From contig BORH01000015.1 in NCBI GenBank assembly GCA_018333075.1, forward strand, positions 1-64,000: 64,000 nt of DNA, written 5' to 3'. The stretch is from Heyndrickxia sporothermodurans (lineage in GTDB: Bacteria > Bacillota > Bacilli > Bacillales > Bacillaceae_C). Made by a program: the position numbers and the translations under genes. The notes under the pieces were generated by a model. That model was not told where the DNA came from and did no database searches. It was given only the letters and a program-made list of their open reading frames with translations. The stretch's first letter is position 1; each line of letters begins with the position of its first letter. Shown here one piece after another: positions 35,195 through 44,420 of this stretch.

Positions 35195-35312
35195 ACAAGA
35201 ACATCTGAAATTTGCTCTTCATAATGTTTTTCAACTTTCATAGGTAACTTCTATTTTTAAATTGTCCTCTCATTTAATTTTTTACTATATTTACTTCAAT
35301 CTGTTTCTTCAT

Positions 35313-35567
35313 CGTCGAAATCATCATATCGTGGAAGAAATCTATCTTTAATTGTCGAAATCATATTTTTACAGAAGAATAACTTCCTTGATTGCTGAAT
35401 TTTAGTCCTGACAGAAGAAAAAACAAAGTCACTGCTGAAATATCTTTTAAACTCGTAGATAAATAGAAAAAAGTCGGAGATATACTAAAAATTTCAGTTG
35501 ATAAATCATATAAAAACGGTAGAAATACTTCACTCATAGCTGATAAACACTTTTCTCAGCTTAAATC
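35313..35567. repeat. degenerate repeat array with about 20-bp period
   Basis: Thirteen short cores recur at near-constant spacing: starts at about 35313, 35332, 35354, 35372, 35393, 35412, 35433, 35453, 35473, 35495, 35516, 35537 and 35556. Examples are GTCGAAATCAT (twice), CAGAAGAATAA, TGCTGAAATAT, CGTAGATAAAT, GTTGATAAATC and GCTGATAAACA. The common core is about G-(A/T)-(A/N)-A-A-A-T after a pyrimidine-rich base. T-rich spacers alternate. There is no ORF through it. It lies between convergent nucB and the glc operon. Confidence 0.7.
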
Positions 35568-35701
35568 ACTTCAAAAAAATAAGCACGAGGCACTATGTTC
35601 ATTGACATAAGGACTGGAAAAATCAACAGTAAAATTTTCTTTGGAAGGCTTCGACAAGGATACGTGAGTGATACAATTCCGTTTGCCGCTAAAGATAGAG
35701 T

Positions 35702-35732
35702 AAAAAAACTACACCCGTATTGAGGTGCAGTT
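35702..35732 (-). terminator. terminator of the glycolate oxidase operon
   Basis: The minus strand reads AACTGCACC, a 7-nt loop, GGGTGTAGTT and then TTTTTT, 14 bp after the glcF stop. Confidence 0.75.
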
Positions 35733-35745
35733 CACCTAAAGCTAA

Positions 35746-37053
35746 TTAGTTACTAATGCCAACAGCCTCCGCTAAATATTCAATAAGATGTAATGCTTTT
35801 ACAGTCGAGGATAAATTCTCTCGTTCAATTCCCAGCTTCATTTGAATTAAACAGCCTGGGTTGGTTGTGATGATGACAGTAGCTTTTGTTGCTTTCATGT
35901 GCTTCATTTTTTCATCTAATATTTTTATAGATTCGTCATAGTTGACAATATTGTAGATCCCCGCGGATCCGCAGCACATATTTGCGTCTTTCATCTCAAC
36001 TAGCTCGATACCAGGGATACTATTTAAAAGCTGTACGGGTTCCTTTGTCACCTTTTGAACATTTGTCATATGGCATGATCGTTGATAGGTAACTCGTTCA
36101 TTTTCTCTTGGCTTTAAGGATCTGAAGCCACCACAGGCGACAAGTATTTGGCTAATATCTTTTGATTTTGAAGAAAAAATTTCTGCTTTTTCCGCCCACT
36201 CAGAGTCATCCTTTAAAAGATGACCATATTCATTTAACATCGCACCACAGCCGCCTGCATTATTGACAACATAATCTGCTTCAATGTCTTCGAATGCAGC
36301 TATATTCTGCTTAGCAAGATTTTTCGAGTCATCCATTTCACCTGCATGGGCATGGAGTGCTCCGCAGCACGTTTGCTTTTTAACGACATAAACATCACAG
36401 CCCGCCTCGGCTAATAGCTGTACAGACAATTCATTGATTTTTCGAAACATCGCATCCATAATACATCCTGTAAAAAAAGCAATGGTATATTTACGCTTCC
36501 CTTTTGCTTTTACAAATGTTTCAAATTGAGACCTTTTTTTCGGAGAAACACCTGATGACATCGTCGCTTCAAATTCACCTAAATGAAACGGTAATTTCTT
36601 CATTGCTCCTGTCTTTCTCATTATCTTTTGAAGTCCCGTTTTTTCATAAAGCCAATATGAATTCCCGGTAAAATTCATCATCCCTCTGCTTGGAAAAACC
36701 TTTTTTAACATCGTGTTTCGAACTAATCTAACAGGAAGAGAAAACTTTTTTCGTTTTACGAGAGCTGCCCTTGCTGATTCGAGAATTGTACCGTATTCCA
36801 CCCCTGTAGGACACGCAGTTTCACAAGCTCTGCAGCCTAAACAAAGATCCAATGGTTCCTCCAATACGGATAGATCAGTAATTTTCCCTTCGCCAACCAT
36901 CTTAACTAGATTAATTCTGCCTCGTGGTGAATGGGTTTCTTTTCCCATGCTTAAATAAGTCGGACATACTGGGAGACAGTAACCACATTGAACACATTGT
37001 TTGGTTTTATCATATTGAAATTCTTTACGTAACTGTTCAATGGTTTCGCTCAT
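35746..37053 (-). CDS. glcF: glycolate oxidase iron-sulfur subunit
   Basis: A 435-residue protein. Two 4Fe-4S cluster motifs lie at the N-terminus, CVQCGYCLPVCP (about residues 19-30) and CLGCRACETACP (about 69-80). Two cysteine-rich CCG domains follow (CCGALHAHAG and CCGSAGIYN). It transfers electrons from the flavin subunit to the respiratory chain. The start follows GGAG within the end of glcD, with 1 bp between the genes. The order is as in the B. subtilis ysfCD (glcD-glcF) genes. Confidence 0.92.
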   Translation of the reverse strand: MSETIEQLRKEFQYDKTKQCVQCGYCLPVCPTYLSMGKETHSPRGRINLVKMVGEGKITDLSVLEEPLDLCLGCRACETACPTGVEYGTILESARAALVKRKKFSLPVRLVRNTMLKKVFPSRGMMNFTGNSYWLYEKTGLQKIMRKTGAMKKLPFHLGEFEATMSSGVSPKKRSQFETFVKAKGKRKYTIAFFTGCIMDAMFRKINELSVQLLAEAGCDVYVVKKQTCCGALHAHAGEMDDSKNLAKQNIAAFEDIEADYVVNNAGGCGAMLNEYGHLLKDDSEWAEKAEIFSSKSKDISQILVACGGFRSLKPRENERVTYQRSCHMTNVQKVTKEPVQLLNSIPGIELVEMKDANMCCGSAGIYNIVNYDESIKILDEKMKHMKATKATVIITTNPGCLIQMKLGIERENLSSTVKALHLIEYLAEAVGISN

Positions 37054-37054
37054 C

Positions 37055-38464
37055 CTATTTCAACTCCAATTTCTGTCCAGGTTCTGGGAAAATCTTTCCA
37101 GGATTCATAATATGATTCGGATCCCACGCCTCTTTTATTCGTTTCATCATGTCCAAACCGGCTTTGCCAAGCTCCATCTCCATAAATGGTGCCTTCATCG
37201 TACCGATCCCATGTTCACCAGATAAGGTTCCACCAAGCTCAATCGCTGCAGTAAAAATTTCCGTAACTGCTTTCTCCACCCTTGCCATCTCGTCTTCATC
37301 ATTTTTATCACAAATAATATTTGGATGAAGATTTCCGTCTCCTGCGTGACCAAATACTACTAAATGAATTTGATATTTTTCTTTAATTTGTTGCAGCCTT
37401 TCACACATATCTGGAATTCGACTTCTTGGCACAGTCGCATCCTCTGAGATTTTCGTCGGTTTAATTCTAACAATTGCTGGTGAAACGAGCTTTCTCGCTT
37501 TCCAGATTTCTTCTTTTTCATTATTGTTTTTTGGTATTTTTACCTTATTGGCCCCAACAGACATACATAATTGTTCTGCTTTCACGATTTCGTCCTTTAA
37601 TGCTAATGGATGGCCATCTAATTCAAGTAAAAGAATGGCTTCCGCATCAACTGGAAGACCCATAGGTTGGTAATTCTCTACAGCAATAATTGAGGCGCGA
37701 TCCATCAACTCCATCTTTGATGGCAAAATTCCCGAGGAAAGGATTTTGGAAATTGCTCGTCCTGCATCAACAAGATTAATAAATTCCGCCATTAAAGATG
37801 CTGTTGCAGGTGGCTTTGGAATAAGACGAAGGATTGCTTTTGTAATAATCCCCAACGTTCCTTCAGAGCCTACGATTAATTTAGTCAAATCATAGCCTGT
37901 TACATTTTTCACGGTTTTTCCACCTGTTTGAATGATGTCTCCCTCTGGTGTAATAACCTCAAGACCGATAACATAATCCTTGGTTACTCCGTATTTTAAT
38001 CCTCTTGGTCCACCAGAATTCTCAGCTAAATTCCCGCCAATCGTTGATACATGTGAGCTACTAGGATCAGGTGGATACATTAGTCCCTTCTCTTCAGCAG
38101 CCTTATGAATAGACGCCGTCAATACACCTGGGGACACAACGGCAACAAGGTCCTCTTCATCAATTTCCAATACATCATCCATAACAGATAAATCAAACAC
38201 CATTCCTCCATGAACCGGAAGCGGACCTCCGCTCAATGAAGTCGCTTGACCACGTGGGTAGACTGGAATACCCTCACGATTAGCAAGCTTTATAAGCTCA
38301 GCAAGTTCCTGAACACTCTTCGTTTGAATGACGACATCGGGTAAAAATGTTCCAAATGATCCATCAAAGGAATAGCTATAGCGATCACTCTCATCTGTAA
38401 GCACCCTTCCCGATTGGACAATTTGATGAATTTCGTTTAAATGTTTAGCTGAAATCACCTTCAT
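37055..38464 (-). CDS. glcD: glycolate oxidase FAD subunit
   Basis: A 469-residue FAD-linked oxidase (GlcD/D-lactate dehydrogenase family). The FAD-binding PCMH part has PVYPRGQATSLSGGPLP (about residues 68-84) and GNLAENSGGPRGLKYG. The C-terminal domain has the catalytic/metal-binding HAGDGNLHPN (about 390-399) and LSGEHGIGTMKA. It oxidises glycolate or a related 2-hydroxy acid. AAAGGAGG precedes the ATG. It is co-transcribed with a GntR regulator upstream and glcF downstream. Confidence 0.92.
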   Translation of the reverse strand: MKVISAKHLNEIHQIVQSGRVLTDESDRYSYSFDGSFGTFLPDVVIQTKSVQELAELIKLANREGIPVYPRGQATSLSGGPLPVHGGMVFDLSVMDDVLEIDEEDLVAVVSPGVLTASIHKAAEEKGLMYPPDPSSSHVSTIGGNLAENSGGPRGLKYGVTKDYVIGLEVITPEGDIIQTGGKTVKNVTGYDLTKLIVGSEGTLGIITKAILRLIPKPPATASLMAEFINLVDAGRAISKILSSGILPSKMELMDRASIIAVENYQPMGLPVDAEAILLLELDGHPLALKDEIVKAEQLCMSVGANKVKIPKNNNEKEEIWKARKLVSPAIVRIKPTKISEDATVPRSRIPDMCERLQQIKEKYQIHLVVFGHAGDGNLHPNIICDKNDEDEMARVEKAVTEIFTAAIELGGTLSGEHGIGTMKAPFMEMELGKAGLDMMKRIKEAWDPNHIMNPGKIFPEPGQKLELK

Positions 38465-38485
38465 ATTTCTCCCTCCTCCTTTAGA

Positions 38486-39193
38486 TCAGATTCCATAATC
38501 CTTTATTAAAAGACTTAGTTTTTTCTCAGCATTTCGTAAATGTCGTAAACATTGAATTCTTGCCAGTTCAGGCTCTTCTAGCTCAATGGCTTCAACGATG
38601 CTTTCATGCTCCTTAAAAACGCTGCGTCTTTTATGGGCAAGCTCCGTATTCGGTTGAAGTGTAATTTTTAATGCCTTTTCATACGAAGCTGTAAGATTTT
38701 CAAGCACTTGAATCATAATTGGATTATTGGTGGCATGAACAATGGAGCGGTGAAAATTAATATCTGCAAACATCCCGCTTCTTCCCTCCTCAACCGATTC
38801 CTTTTCAAGTTGCTGTAAGATTAGCTTCATCTGCTCTAGTTGTTCAAGGGATCTTCTACTTGCTGCTAAAAATGCCGCCTCAGGCTCTAAAGCCTTCCTC
38901 ATTTCAAATAGATTTTTTATATTTTCAATCTCATCACTTTCAATTTTTATTCCTTGAAATAGCGCTGTACTTGTTGCTTCCTCGACATAACTCCCGCCGC
39001 CCTGCTTTGAAGTAATAACTCCCATGGCCCGTAGTACACTCAACGATTCCCTGATTGGTACTCGGCTTACACCAAATTGCGCTGCGAGCTCCATTTCCGT
39101 TGGCAGCTTTGTTCCAGGTGGATATTTTCCATCCTCAATTTGCTGTAATAATTCACGAGAAATCACCTGTGAAATTTTTTCCTTTTTCGCCAT
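38486..39193 (-). CDS. GntR/FadR-type regulator of the glc operon
   Basis: A 235-residue FadR-subfamily repressor. The winged helix-turn-helix spans residues about 8-75 (PTEMELAAQFGVSRVPIRES). The FCD ligand domain spans about 88-225, with its metal-binding Asp and His residues (DINFHRSIVHATNN around 143; later KEHESIVEAI). The gene is first in the glcD-glcF operon and divergent from an ACS transporter. The ATTTGTA-T-TACAAAT palindromes between them are of the size such proteins bind. The effector is probably glycolate, lactate or a related hydroxy acid. Confidence 0.9.
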   Translation of the reverse strand: MAKKEKISQVISRELLQQIEDGKYPPGTKLPTEMELAAQFGVSRVPIRESLSVLRAMGVITSKQGGGSYVEEATSTALFQGIKIESDEIENIKNLFEMRKALEPEAAFLAASRRSLEQLEQMKLILQQLEKESVEEGRSGMFADINFHRSIVHATNNPIMIQVLENLTASYEKALKITLQPNTELAHKRRSVFKEHESIVEAIELEEPELARIQCLRHLRNAEKKLSLLIKDYGI

Positions 39194-39233
39194 CTCATTC
39201 GACCTTTCCGATACTCATTTACTTTCATTATAT

Positions 39234-39252
39234 AAATTTGTATTACAAATTT
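39234..39252. promoter_or_regulatory. GntR operator 1
   Basis: A perfect 19-bp palindrome, AAATTTGTATTACAAATTT, 41 bp upstream of the GntR start. The 15-bp core is repeated at 39342-39356. Confidence 0.7.
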
Positions 39253-39341
39253 CTAGATTTTTTTTAAAAAATTCTGATTTACAATAACTATTTTTACTTT
39301 TATAATGGTTAAATAAATAGAAATTCATTAATTGTTCACAA

Positions 39342-39356
39342 ATTTGTATTACAAAT
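39342..39356. promoter_or_regulatory. GntR operator 2
   Basis: ATTTGTATTACAAAT, a second exact copy of the operator core, centred 106 bp from the first and nearer to the ACS transporter. This arrangement allows control of both divergent units. Confidence 0.7.
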
Positions 39357-39386
39357 AGTTTTTTTACTTCGGAAGGATACATGTAA

Positions 39387-39400
39387 TGAAAGCGCGCACA
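39387..39400. promoter_or_regulatory. candidate cre (CcpA) site
   Basis: TGAAAGCGCGCACA matches 13 of 14 positions of the cre consensus TGWAANCGNTNWCA, about 100 bp upstream of the ACS transporter. This suggests carbon catabolite repression. Confidence 0.5.
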
Positions 39401-39499
39401 TAGCATTTTTCCTTCCTTTTAACTAATTATCGTCATTTATGAAAGCCCTTTATTTTTAATTATGACAACAATTAACTTAGTTCTAATAGGAGGAAAAAT

Positions 39500-40816
39500 A
39501 TGACTAATGCTTCTGTAGAGAAACGCACTGTAAAAAAAGTGACACGAAGAATTGTTCCATTTATCTTTTTGCTTTACATCATTTCTTATTTAGATCGAGC
39601 GAACATCGGCTTTGCTGCACTAGATATGAATAAGGCACTCGGTATATCGAGTGAAGTATTTGGATTTATATCAGGGATCTTCTTTATCGGATATTTTATA
39701 TTTGAGGTTCCAAGCAATATACTATTACAAAAGTTTGGAGCTAGAAAATGGATTGCCAGAATTCTAATTAGCTGGGGAATCGTATCAGTTGCAACTGCCT
39801 TTGCGCAAGGTGCAGCCCATCTATATATTATTCGTTTCCTACTAGGGGTAGCGGAAGCGGGATTCTTCCCTGGAATTATTCTTTATTTAAATTCATGGTT
39901 TCGAAAAAAAGAACTTGCACGTACCATAGCATTGTTTATGACAGCTATTCCAGCTTCATATATTATCGGTGGACCATTATCAACATGGATCATGGATAAT
40001 ATTACTTGGTTCGGGATTGAAGGCTGGCGCTGGATGTTTATTCTTGAAGGATTCCCTGCCGTTATTCTAGGCGTGGTCACCATCTTCTATTTAACTGAAA
40101 AGCCTGAAGATGCTAAGTGGCTTTCTAAAGAAGAAAAAACATGGCTCATAAATGAAATTCGTTATGAACAAGAATTAGCTACCGGTAATAAAGTGGAGCA
40201 GCACTCTCATAAAAAAGCGCTGACAGATAAAAAGGTTTGGCATTTATCCATTATTTACTTTGTTTATATTTCAGGTAGCTTAGGTGTAGGTTATTGGATG
40301 CCGCAAATTATTAAAGAATTGTCGAGCTTATTAAATAATACGCAAATTGGATTTATTTCAACGATTCCTTACATCGTTGCAACGATAGCAATGAACTATT
40401 GGGCCATTCGTTCTGACCGCAGAGGAGAGCGCAAAATGCACACAGCCCTTCCACTAATCATCGGGGCAATAACGCTGATCGGCGCAGGTCTAACGCATAA
40501 TCCATTATTTTCAATGACATTTATTACACTATCCCTCGCTGGAATGTATTGTTTCAAAGGTCCTTTCTTTGCCTTAACATCAACTGAATTAACACCTGCA
40601 ACATCGGTTGTTGGAATCGCATTGATAAATTCAATTGGGAATTTAGGCGGGTTTCTTGGACCTTACGCTATCGGGTATCTTAAAGATTCGACCGGTTCTA
40701 CTGGTGCAGGTCTTGTTTTCCTAAGCGTTATGCTTCTCATCGGATTTATATTAGTCCTATTTCTTAAAGGGGATAAAACAGCAATAGCAGACATGAGTAA
40801 TAGAAAGGCTGGATGA
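39500..40816 (+). CDS. MFS transporter, anion:cation symporter (ACS) family
   Basis: A 438-residue permease with twelve helices. The ACS hallmark is complete near the N-terminus: YIISYLDRANIGFAA (about residues 27-41), then FEVPSNILLQKFGARKWIAR. Members import organic anions such as tartrate, hexonates, phthalate or small hydroxy acids. It is divergent from the GntR-glcD-glcF operon and shares palindromic operators with it, so I infer import of glycolate or another 2-hydroxy acid oxidised by GlcDF. AGGAGG lies directly before the ATG. A terminator follows. Confidence 0.88.
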   Translation: MTNASVEKRTVKKVTRRIVPFIFLLYIISYLDRANIGFAALDMNKALGISSEVFGFISGIFFIGYFIFEVPSNILLQKFGARKWIARILISWGIVSVATAFAQGAAHLYIIRFLLGVAEAGFFPGIILYLNSWFRKKELARTIALFMTAIPASYIIGGPLSTWIMDNITWFGIEGWRWMFILEGFPAVILGVVTIFYLTEKPEDAKWLSKEEKTWLINEIRYEQELATGNKVEQHSHKKALTDKKVWHLSIIYFVYISGSLGVGYWMPQIIKELSSLLNNTQIGFISTIPYIVATIAMNYWAIRSDRRGERKMHTALPLIIGAITLIGAGLTHNPLFSMTFITLSLAGMYCFKGPFFALTSTELTPATSVVGIALINSIGNLGGFLGPYAIGYLKDSTGSTGAGLVFLSVMLLIGFILVLFLKGDKTAIADMSNRKAG

Positions 40817-40840
40817 TTGTTTCTTCTTACAAAATTACAG

Positions 40841-40878
40841 GCAGTGATTCGTTTCTTATGAATCACTGCTTTTCATTT
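40841..40878 (+). terminator. terminator between the ACS and TerC genes
   Basis: GCAGTGATTC / GAATCACTGC stem with a 9-nt loop and a TTTTCATTT tail. It overlaps the 3' end of the convergent TerC gene. Confidence 0.7.
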
Positions 40879-41537
40879 GCAGCTTCCTTTCTCCTTAGCC
40901 TTCCAAAGAATATAACACCTACAATAATTAGAATAGTTAAGCCCCATTTTATATAAGGATAATCTTCAAAAAAACCTTTTAAAAATTTCTCATCTACAAT
41001 CATTTTCGAAGCCGTATACGCTAAAACGGCTGATCCAATTGTAATGATGATTGGAAAACGATCCACCCATTTTAAAATCAGTGTACTTCCCCATACTACA
41101 ATTGGAACGGAAACCAATAATCCGATAATAACTAGAGAAAAGTCTCCATGTGCAGATCCCGCAATTGCTAAAACATTGTCCAATCCCATTAATGCATCGG
41201 CTATAATGATTGTTTTGATTGCAGACCAAAAGCTTTCTCCCGCTTCCATCTTATGTCCCTTTTCTTCAGCAAGAAGCTTATAAGCGATCCATATAAGCAA
41301 TATTCCTCCAATAAGAAGCAAACCAGGAATTTTTAATAACCAAACAACCACTAAAGTGGCAATGGCTCTGATCCCTATCGCCCCAATGGTTCCCCAAATA
41401 ATAACTTTCTTTTGCTGTTCCTTAGGCAATTTTCGTGCTGCCAATCCAATTACAATGGCATTATCTCCAGCTAGAACTAAATCAATGACAATAATAGCTA
41501 ATAATGCTGACCAATATTCAGGTGAAAGAAAATCCAT
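40863..41537 (-). CDS. TerC family membrane protein (YjbE-like)
   Basis: A 224-residue TerC family protein with seven helices. Acidic intramembrane motifs are DLVLAGDNAIVIGLAAR (about residues 19-35) and ADALMGLDNVLAIAG (about 113-127). TerC proteins such as YceF, YkoY and YjbE of Bacillus take part in manganese efflux and metalation of exoenzymes. I saw no yybP-ykoY manganese riboswitch upstream. AGGAG precedes the ATG. It is monocistronic and convergent with the ACS transporter gene. Confidence 0.88.
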   Translation of the reverse strand: MDFLSPEYWSALLAIIVIDLVLAGDNAIVIGLAARKLPKEQQKKVIIWGTIGAIGIRAIATLVVVWLLKIPGLLLIGGILLIWIAYKLLAEEKGHKMEAGESFWSAIKTIIIADALMGLDNVLAIAGSAHGDFSLVIIGLLVSVPIVVWGSTLILKWVDRFPIIITIGSAVLAYTASKMIVDEKFLKGFFEDYPYIKWGLTILIIVGVIFFGRLRRKEAANEKQ

Positions 41538-41678
41538 ATTATATCACTCCTCAAAATTAATATGCACCATTTACAAACACAAAAATCATCATTCATTGCT
41601 CCTTGTTCAATGGATACATAATTGAACGAAGTAAGAAAATATTAAACATATAAATGGTTACTAGAAGGTGTATAAAAA

Positions 41679-42917
41679 GTGATTCGGATTCTTTTTTTTG
41701 CAATAGCATTATTAACTATCTTCCCAATAACTACATTCGCAATTGATGAAAAAAATATTAAAGCAGGATTCTTAAGGGATGGGAATTTGTGGACTTATAT
41801 GAATGGAGAGGAAAAACAAATTACGAGCACAGGAAAAATCATCGCTAAACCCATTTGGTCTCATGATGGAAAGTGGTTAATCTATCAAAATGAAGCTTTA
41901 TCTGAATTTCAAAAAGACGAATCCCAGTTTGAGGTGTGGGCTTATCATGTTGAAAATGGGGAAAAGAAGAGAATATATCGTGATGGCTATTCACCAACAT
42001 GGGCACCAAACAAAAATATCATTGCATTTAACGCTAGAGGTATATTAAATATTTCCGATTTTTCACAGTTCTATAATATTGCAACCGGTGTTAACAATTA
42101 TACGTGGCTTCCTGATGGAGGTGGTTTCCTATTATCATCAGCAGGAGTATTGCGACCTGATGGCTGGACAAGTGCCATTCTTTTTACTAAAAAGGTAAAT
42201 AACAATTATAAAGATATTATTTTATTTGGGGGAGTCAATCACTTTTTTACCCTTCCGAGAGAGGTAGGAATAAAAGACAACAAAATTATGGCCGTTTATG
42301 CTGACAACTTTCATTTCTCACCTAGTAATAAATGGATTTCCTTTATTGTTTCGCCAACAGCTTCCTGGGCAATGGATAGTAATATGTTGTGTGTAATATC
42401 TAGTGAAGGAAAAAATTTTGAGGTGCTAGACGAAATTATTTTTGAGGTAGGTAAGCCTAAATGGGCGCCATCAAATGACACCATTGCCTATATTGCTGGA
42501 GGTGGAAGGATTGTTTTAGGCTTCAAAAATAAAAGTTTAAAGGTTCGAGAAATGCCTGTCTCAGGATCATTTACACCTTCAAGCTATGCTGATCTTGATT
42601 TTGATTGGATAACAAACCAGTCAATCGTGTCGTCAAGAGTGAAAGAAAAAGAGTGGTCAAATGACTTCAGCAAGCACCCGCTACCTTCACTTTATTTGAT
42701 CAATATTGAGACCAAGAAACAAATTCAGATAACTAATCCTCCTGGAAAGTATGGAGATTACAATCCGATTTATATTGACCCTATTAAAAAGCTTGTTTGG
42801 TTTAGAGGATCATCTATTACTGACCTCGACCATACTCTGTGGAAAGCAAACCCTGACGGTACAAAGGCAGAACAATGGATTAAAAATGTAGATGAAATTG
42901 CTTTTTATGATGAATAA
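41679..42917 (+). CDS. secreted TolB-like beta-propeller protein
   Basis: A 412-residue protein. A signal peptide (about residues 1-21) ends in TTFA. The rest is a run of TolB/WD40-like blades with the recurring W-S-H-D-G or W-A-P-x-x pattern: PIWSHDGKWLIYQNE, PTWAPNKNIIAFNAR, HFSPSNKWISFIVSP, PKWAPSNDTIAYIAG. The function is unknown; such proteins sit outside the membrane and mediate protein contacts. The start is GTG after AAGGTG. It is a single gene ended by the hairpin at 42941. Confidence 0.78.
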   Translation: MIRILFFAIALLTIFPITTFAIDEKNIKAGFLRDGNLWTYMNGEEKQITSTGKIIAKPIWSHDGKWLIYQNEALSEFQKDESQFEVWAYHVENGEKKRIYRDGYSPTWAPNKNIIAFNARGILNISDFSQFYNIATGVNNYTWLPDGGGFLLSSAGVLRPDGWTSAILFTKKVNNNYKDIILFGGVNHFFTLPREVGIKDNKIMAVYADNFHFSPSNKWISFIVSPTASWAMDSNMLCVISSEGKNFEVLDEIIFEVGKPKWAPSNDTIAYIAGGGRIVLGFKNKSLKVREMPVSGSFTPSSYADLDFDWITNQSIVSSRVKEKEWSNDFSKHPLPSLYLINIETKKQIQITNPPGKYGDYNPIYIDPIKKLVWFRGSSITDLDHTLWKANPDGTKAEQWIKNVDEIAFYDE

Positions 42918-42940
42918 TTTCAGCTTATCAGATAAGAAAT

Positions 42941-42980
42941 AGCCCAATCTTTCATAGTTCATGAGAAATTGGGCAAGTAA
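42941..42980. terminator. terminator between convergent genes
   Basis: Stem GCCCAATCTTTC / GAGAAATTGGGC with an 8-nt loop, lying between the TolB-like gene and the convergent AraC gene. Confidence 0.6.
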
Positions 42981-42992
42981 TATTTTGACTAA

Positions 42993-43850
42993 TCATTTTT
43001 TTATTATTGGAATATAAATCGTCATAACAATTCTTTGTTCCTTCATCGTTTTAGTCAAATCAGTTATTTCAAAATCGGGACCTTCTTTTCTTTCATACTG
43101 GCTATTAGGAAGCCAGACCCCATAAATATAATCTCTCATTTTCGGCACTTCATCTGTATTCTCGAAGGTTGCATATAACCCTTCTGGCAGCTCTACAATC
43201 GTAAAGCCATTTTCTGATATACTTGTGCCTTCCTCTACCTCTCCACCGACTACAAAGGAAAATCCTCCATCGTCTTGAAAGCGGCATGCTACCCCGTATG
43301 CCTGATCAGGTGTTATATCAGGAAATCTTAAATAGTGTTCATTCACTTTAAAATCATGATAAAAATCTGAAATATCCTTATAGTGTTTGTCTTCACAAAG
43401 ATTTGTCTTATACTCATACCCACAAATATATCTTTTACTTAATTGCTGCAATACTGGTTTAGGCATAGTTAATCCTCCAACCTTATGGAAATCTAATAAA
43501 TTCAGCTTTTGTTGATAAAAAATACTCTCAGGATTTCTCCTGTACTTTGAGGGAGTCACTCCAAAACATTCTTTAAAAGCACGGGTAAAAGCCTCTTGAG
43601 AATGATATTGGTAGGTTACAGAGATATCAATGATTCTTTCATTTGAATGCTTCAATTGCTTAGCGGCTTCACTTAAACGTCTCTTACGGATATAACTTTG
43701 TATTGAAAAACCACTAATGGCTTGAAACAATCGTTGAAAGTGAAAAGGAGAAAAGCTTGCCTCCATTGCAATGTCTTGAACTGTTATTGGCTCTTCTAAT
43801 CTATTTTCTATTATGTCGATCCCAGCTTGAATCCGTTTGTAATACTCCAT
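42993..43850 (-). CDS. AraC regulator with GyrI-like effector domain
   Basis: A 285-residue regulator. Residues about 1-105 hold the two AraC helix-turn-helix motifs (VQDIAMEASFSPFHFQRLFQ, then SQEAFTRAFKECFGVTPSKY). The C-terminal about 155 residues form a GyrI/SOUL-like ligand domain (YAVACRF-type strand, then GGEVEEGTSI and VWLPNSQYERKEGPDFEI). This Rob/BmrR-like plan typically senses amphipathic compounds and drives exporters. The start ATG at 43848-43850 follows AGGAGG; the frame extends eight codons upstream. Confidence 0.9.
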   Translation of the reverse strand: MEYYKRIQAGIDIIENRLEEPITVQDIAMEASFSPFHFQRLFQAISGFSIQSYIRKRRLSEAAKQLKHSNERIIDISVTYQYHSQEAFTRAFKECFGVTPSKYRRNPESIFYQQKLNLLDFHKVGGLTMPKPVLQQLSKRYICGYEYKTNLCEDKHYKDISDFYHDFKVNEHYLRFPDITPDQAYGVACRFQDDGGFSFVVGGEVEEGTSISENGFTIVELPEGLYATFENTDEVPKMRDYIYGVWLPNSQYERKEGPDFEITDLTKTMKEQRIVMTIYIPIIKK

Positions 43851-44370
43851 CGTACTCCTCCTTTTCTTAATCATATCTGATGCAATAGGAAATTTTTTGA
43901 TTTATTGTGCTATTTATCTAAAAAATCTAACAAATATAAAAGGCCTAGTCCATAGACTAAGCCTCACATATCTTAAGAATGTACATCATCATCGCCTTGA
44001 AGTCTGTTATGAAGTATGTAGCCCGATAAAATCGATTCTTATAAGATTCTTTCATCAAGTTTTTAACAAGCACCTGTGAATAGTTCTATGTCGACAATCT
44101 AAGAAACTAATTTATTAAAGTATCGGCCCCGCCTTCGCCAAATACCATGATAGCCACTCATGCTATCCACTCTAGATACTATTCTAAACAAGAATTATTA
44201 AGGAATTTTGTCTTGCCTGTTATAAAAAGATTAAAGATTTATTAAGAATCATTAAATTATTTTTCTTACAAACAATAAAATTAGGTTACCTAGTGATAAA
44301 ACCCTTTCCATTTTTACAATTTTTCTCATTTCCAGGGTGATGTTTTCTTTTTTTGGGGTGATTCCTCGAA
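43851..44370. other. 520-bp region without a supported gene
   Basis: The only structure I see is a hairpin at about 43940-43966 (GGCCTAGTC / GACTAAGCC) followed on the minus strand by TTTTATATTT. It directly overlaps the stop of a 32-codon minus-strand frame (43957-44055). The frame lacks a ribosome-binding site. No homology recognised. Confidence 0.5.
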
Positions 44371-44412
44371 AAAAAAATATACACCTTACATTTTAAGTAA
44401 AGGGTGTATATT
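44371..44412 (-). terminator. terminator of the ABC transporter operon
   Basis: The minus strand forms AATATACACCC / GGTGTATATT with an extended inner stem and is followed by eight or nine T, just after the ATPase stop. Confidence 0.8.
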
Positions 44413-44420
44413 AATTAGCT

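Noticed and set aside
41538-41678. Manganese (yybP-ykoY) riboswitch upstream of TerC
   Set aside because: Expected because TerC relatives carry it, but no matching conserved loops were found in this 140-bp space.
43957-44055. 32-codon minus-strand ORF ending in a terminator-like hairpin
   Set aside because: No ribosome-binding site and no recognised similarity; the stop lies in the hairpin arm. Left as an unassigned region.
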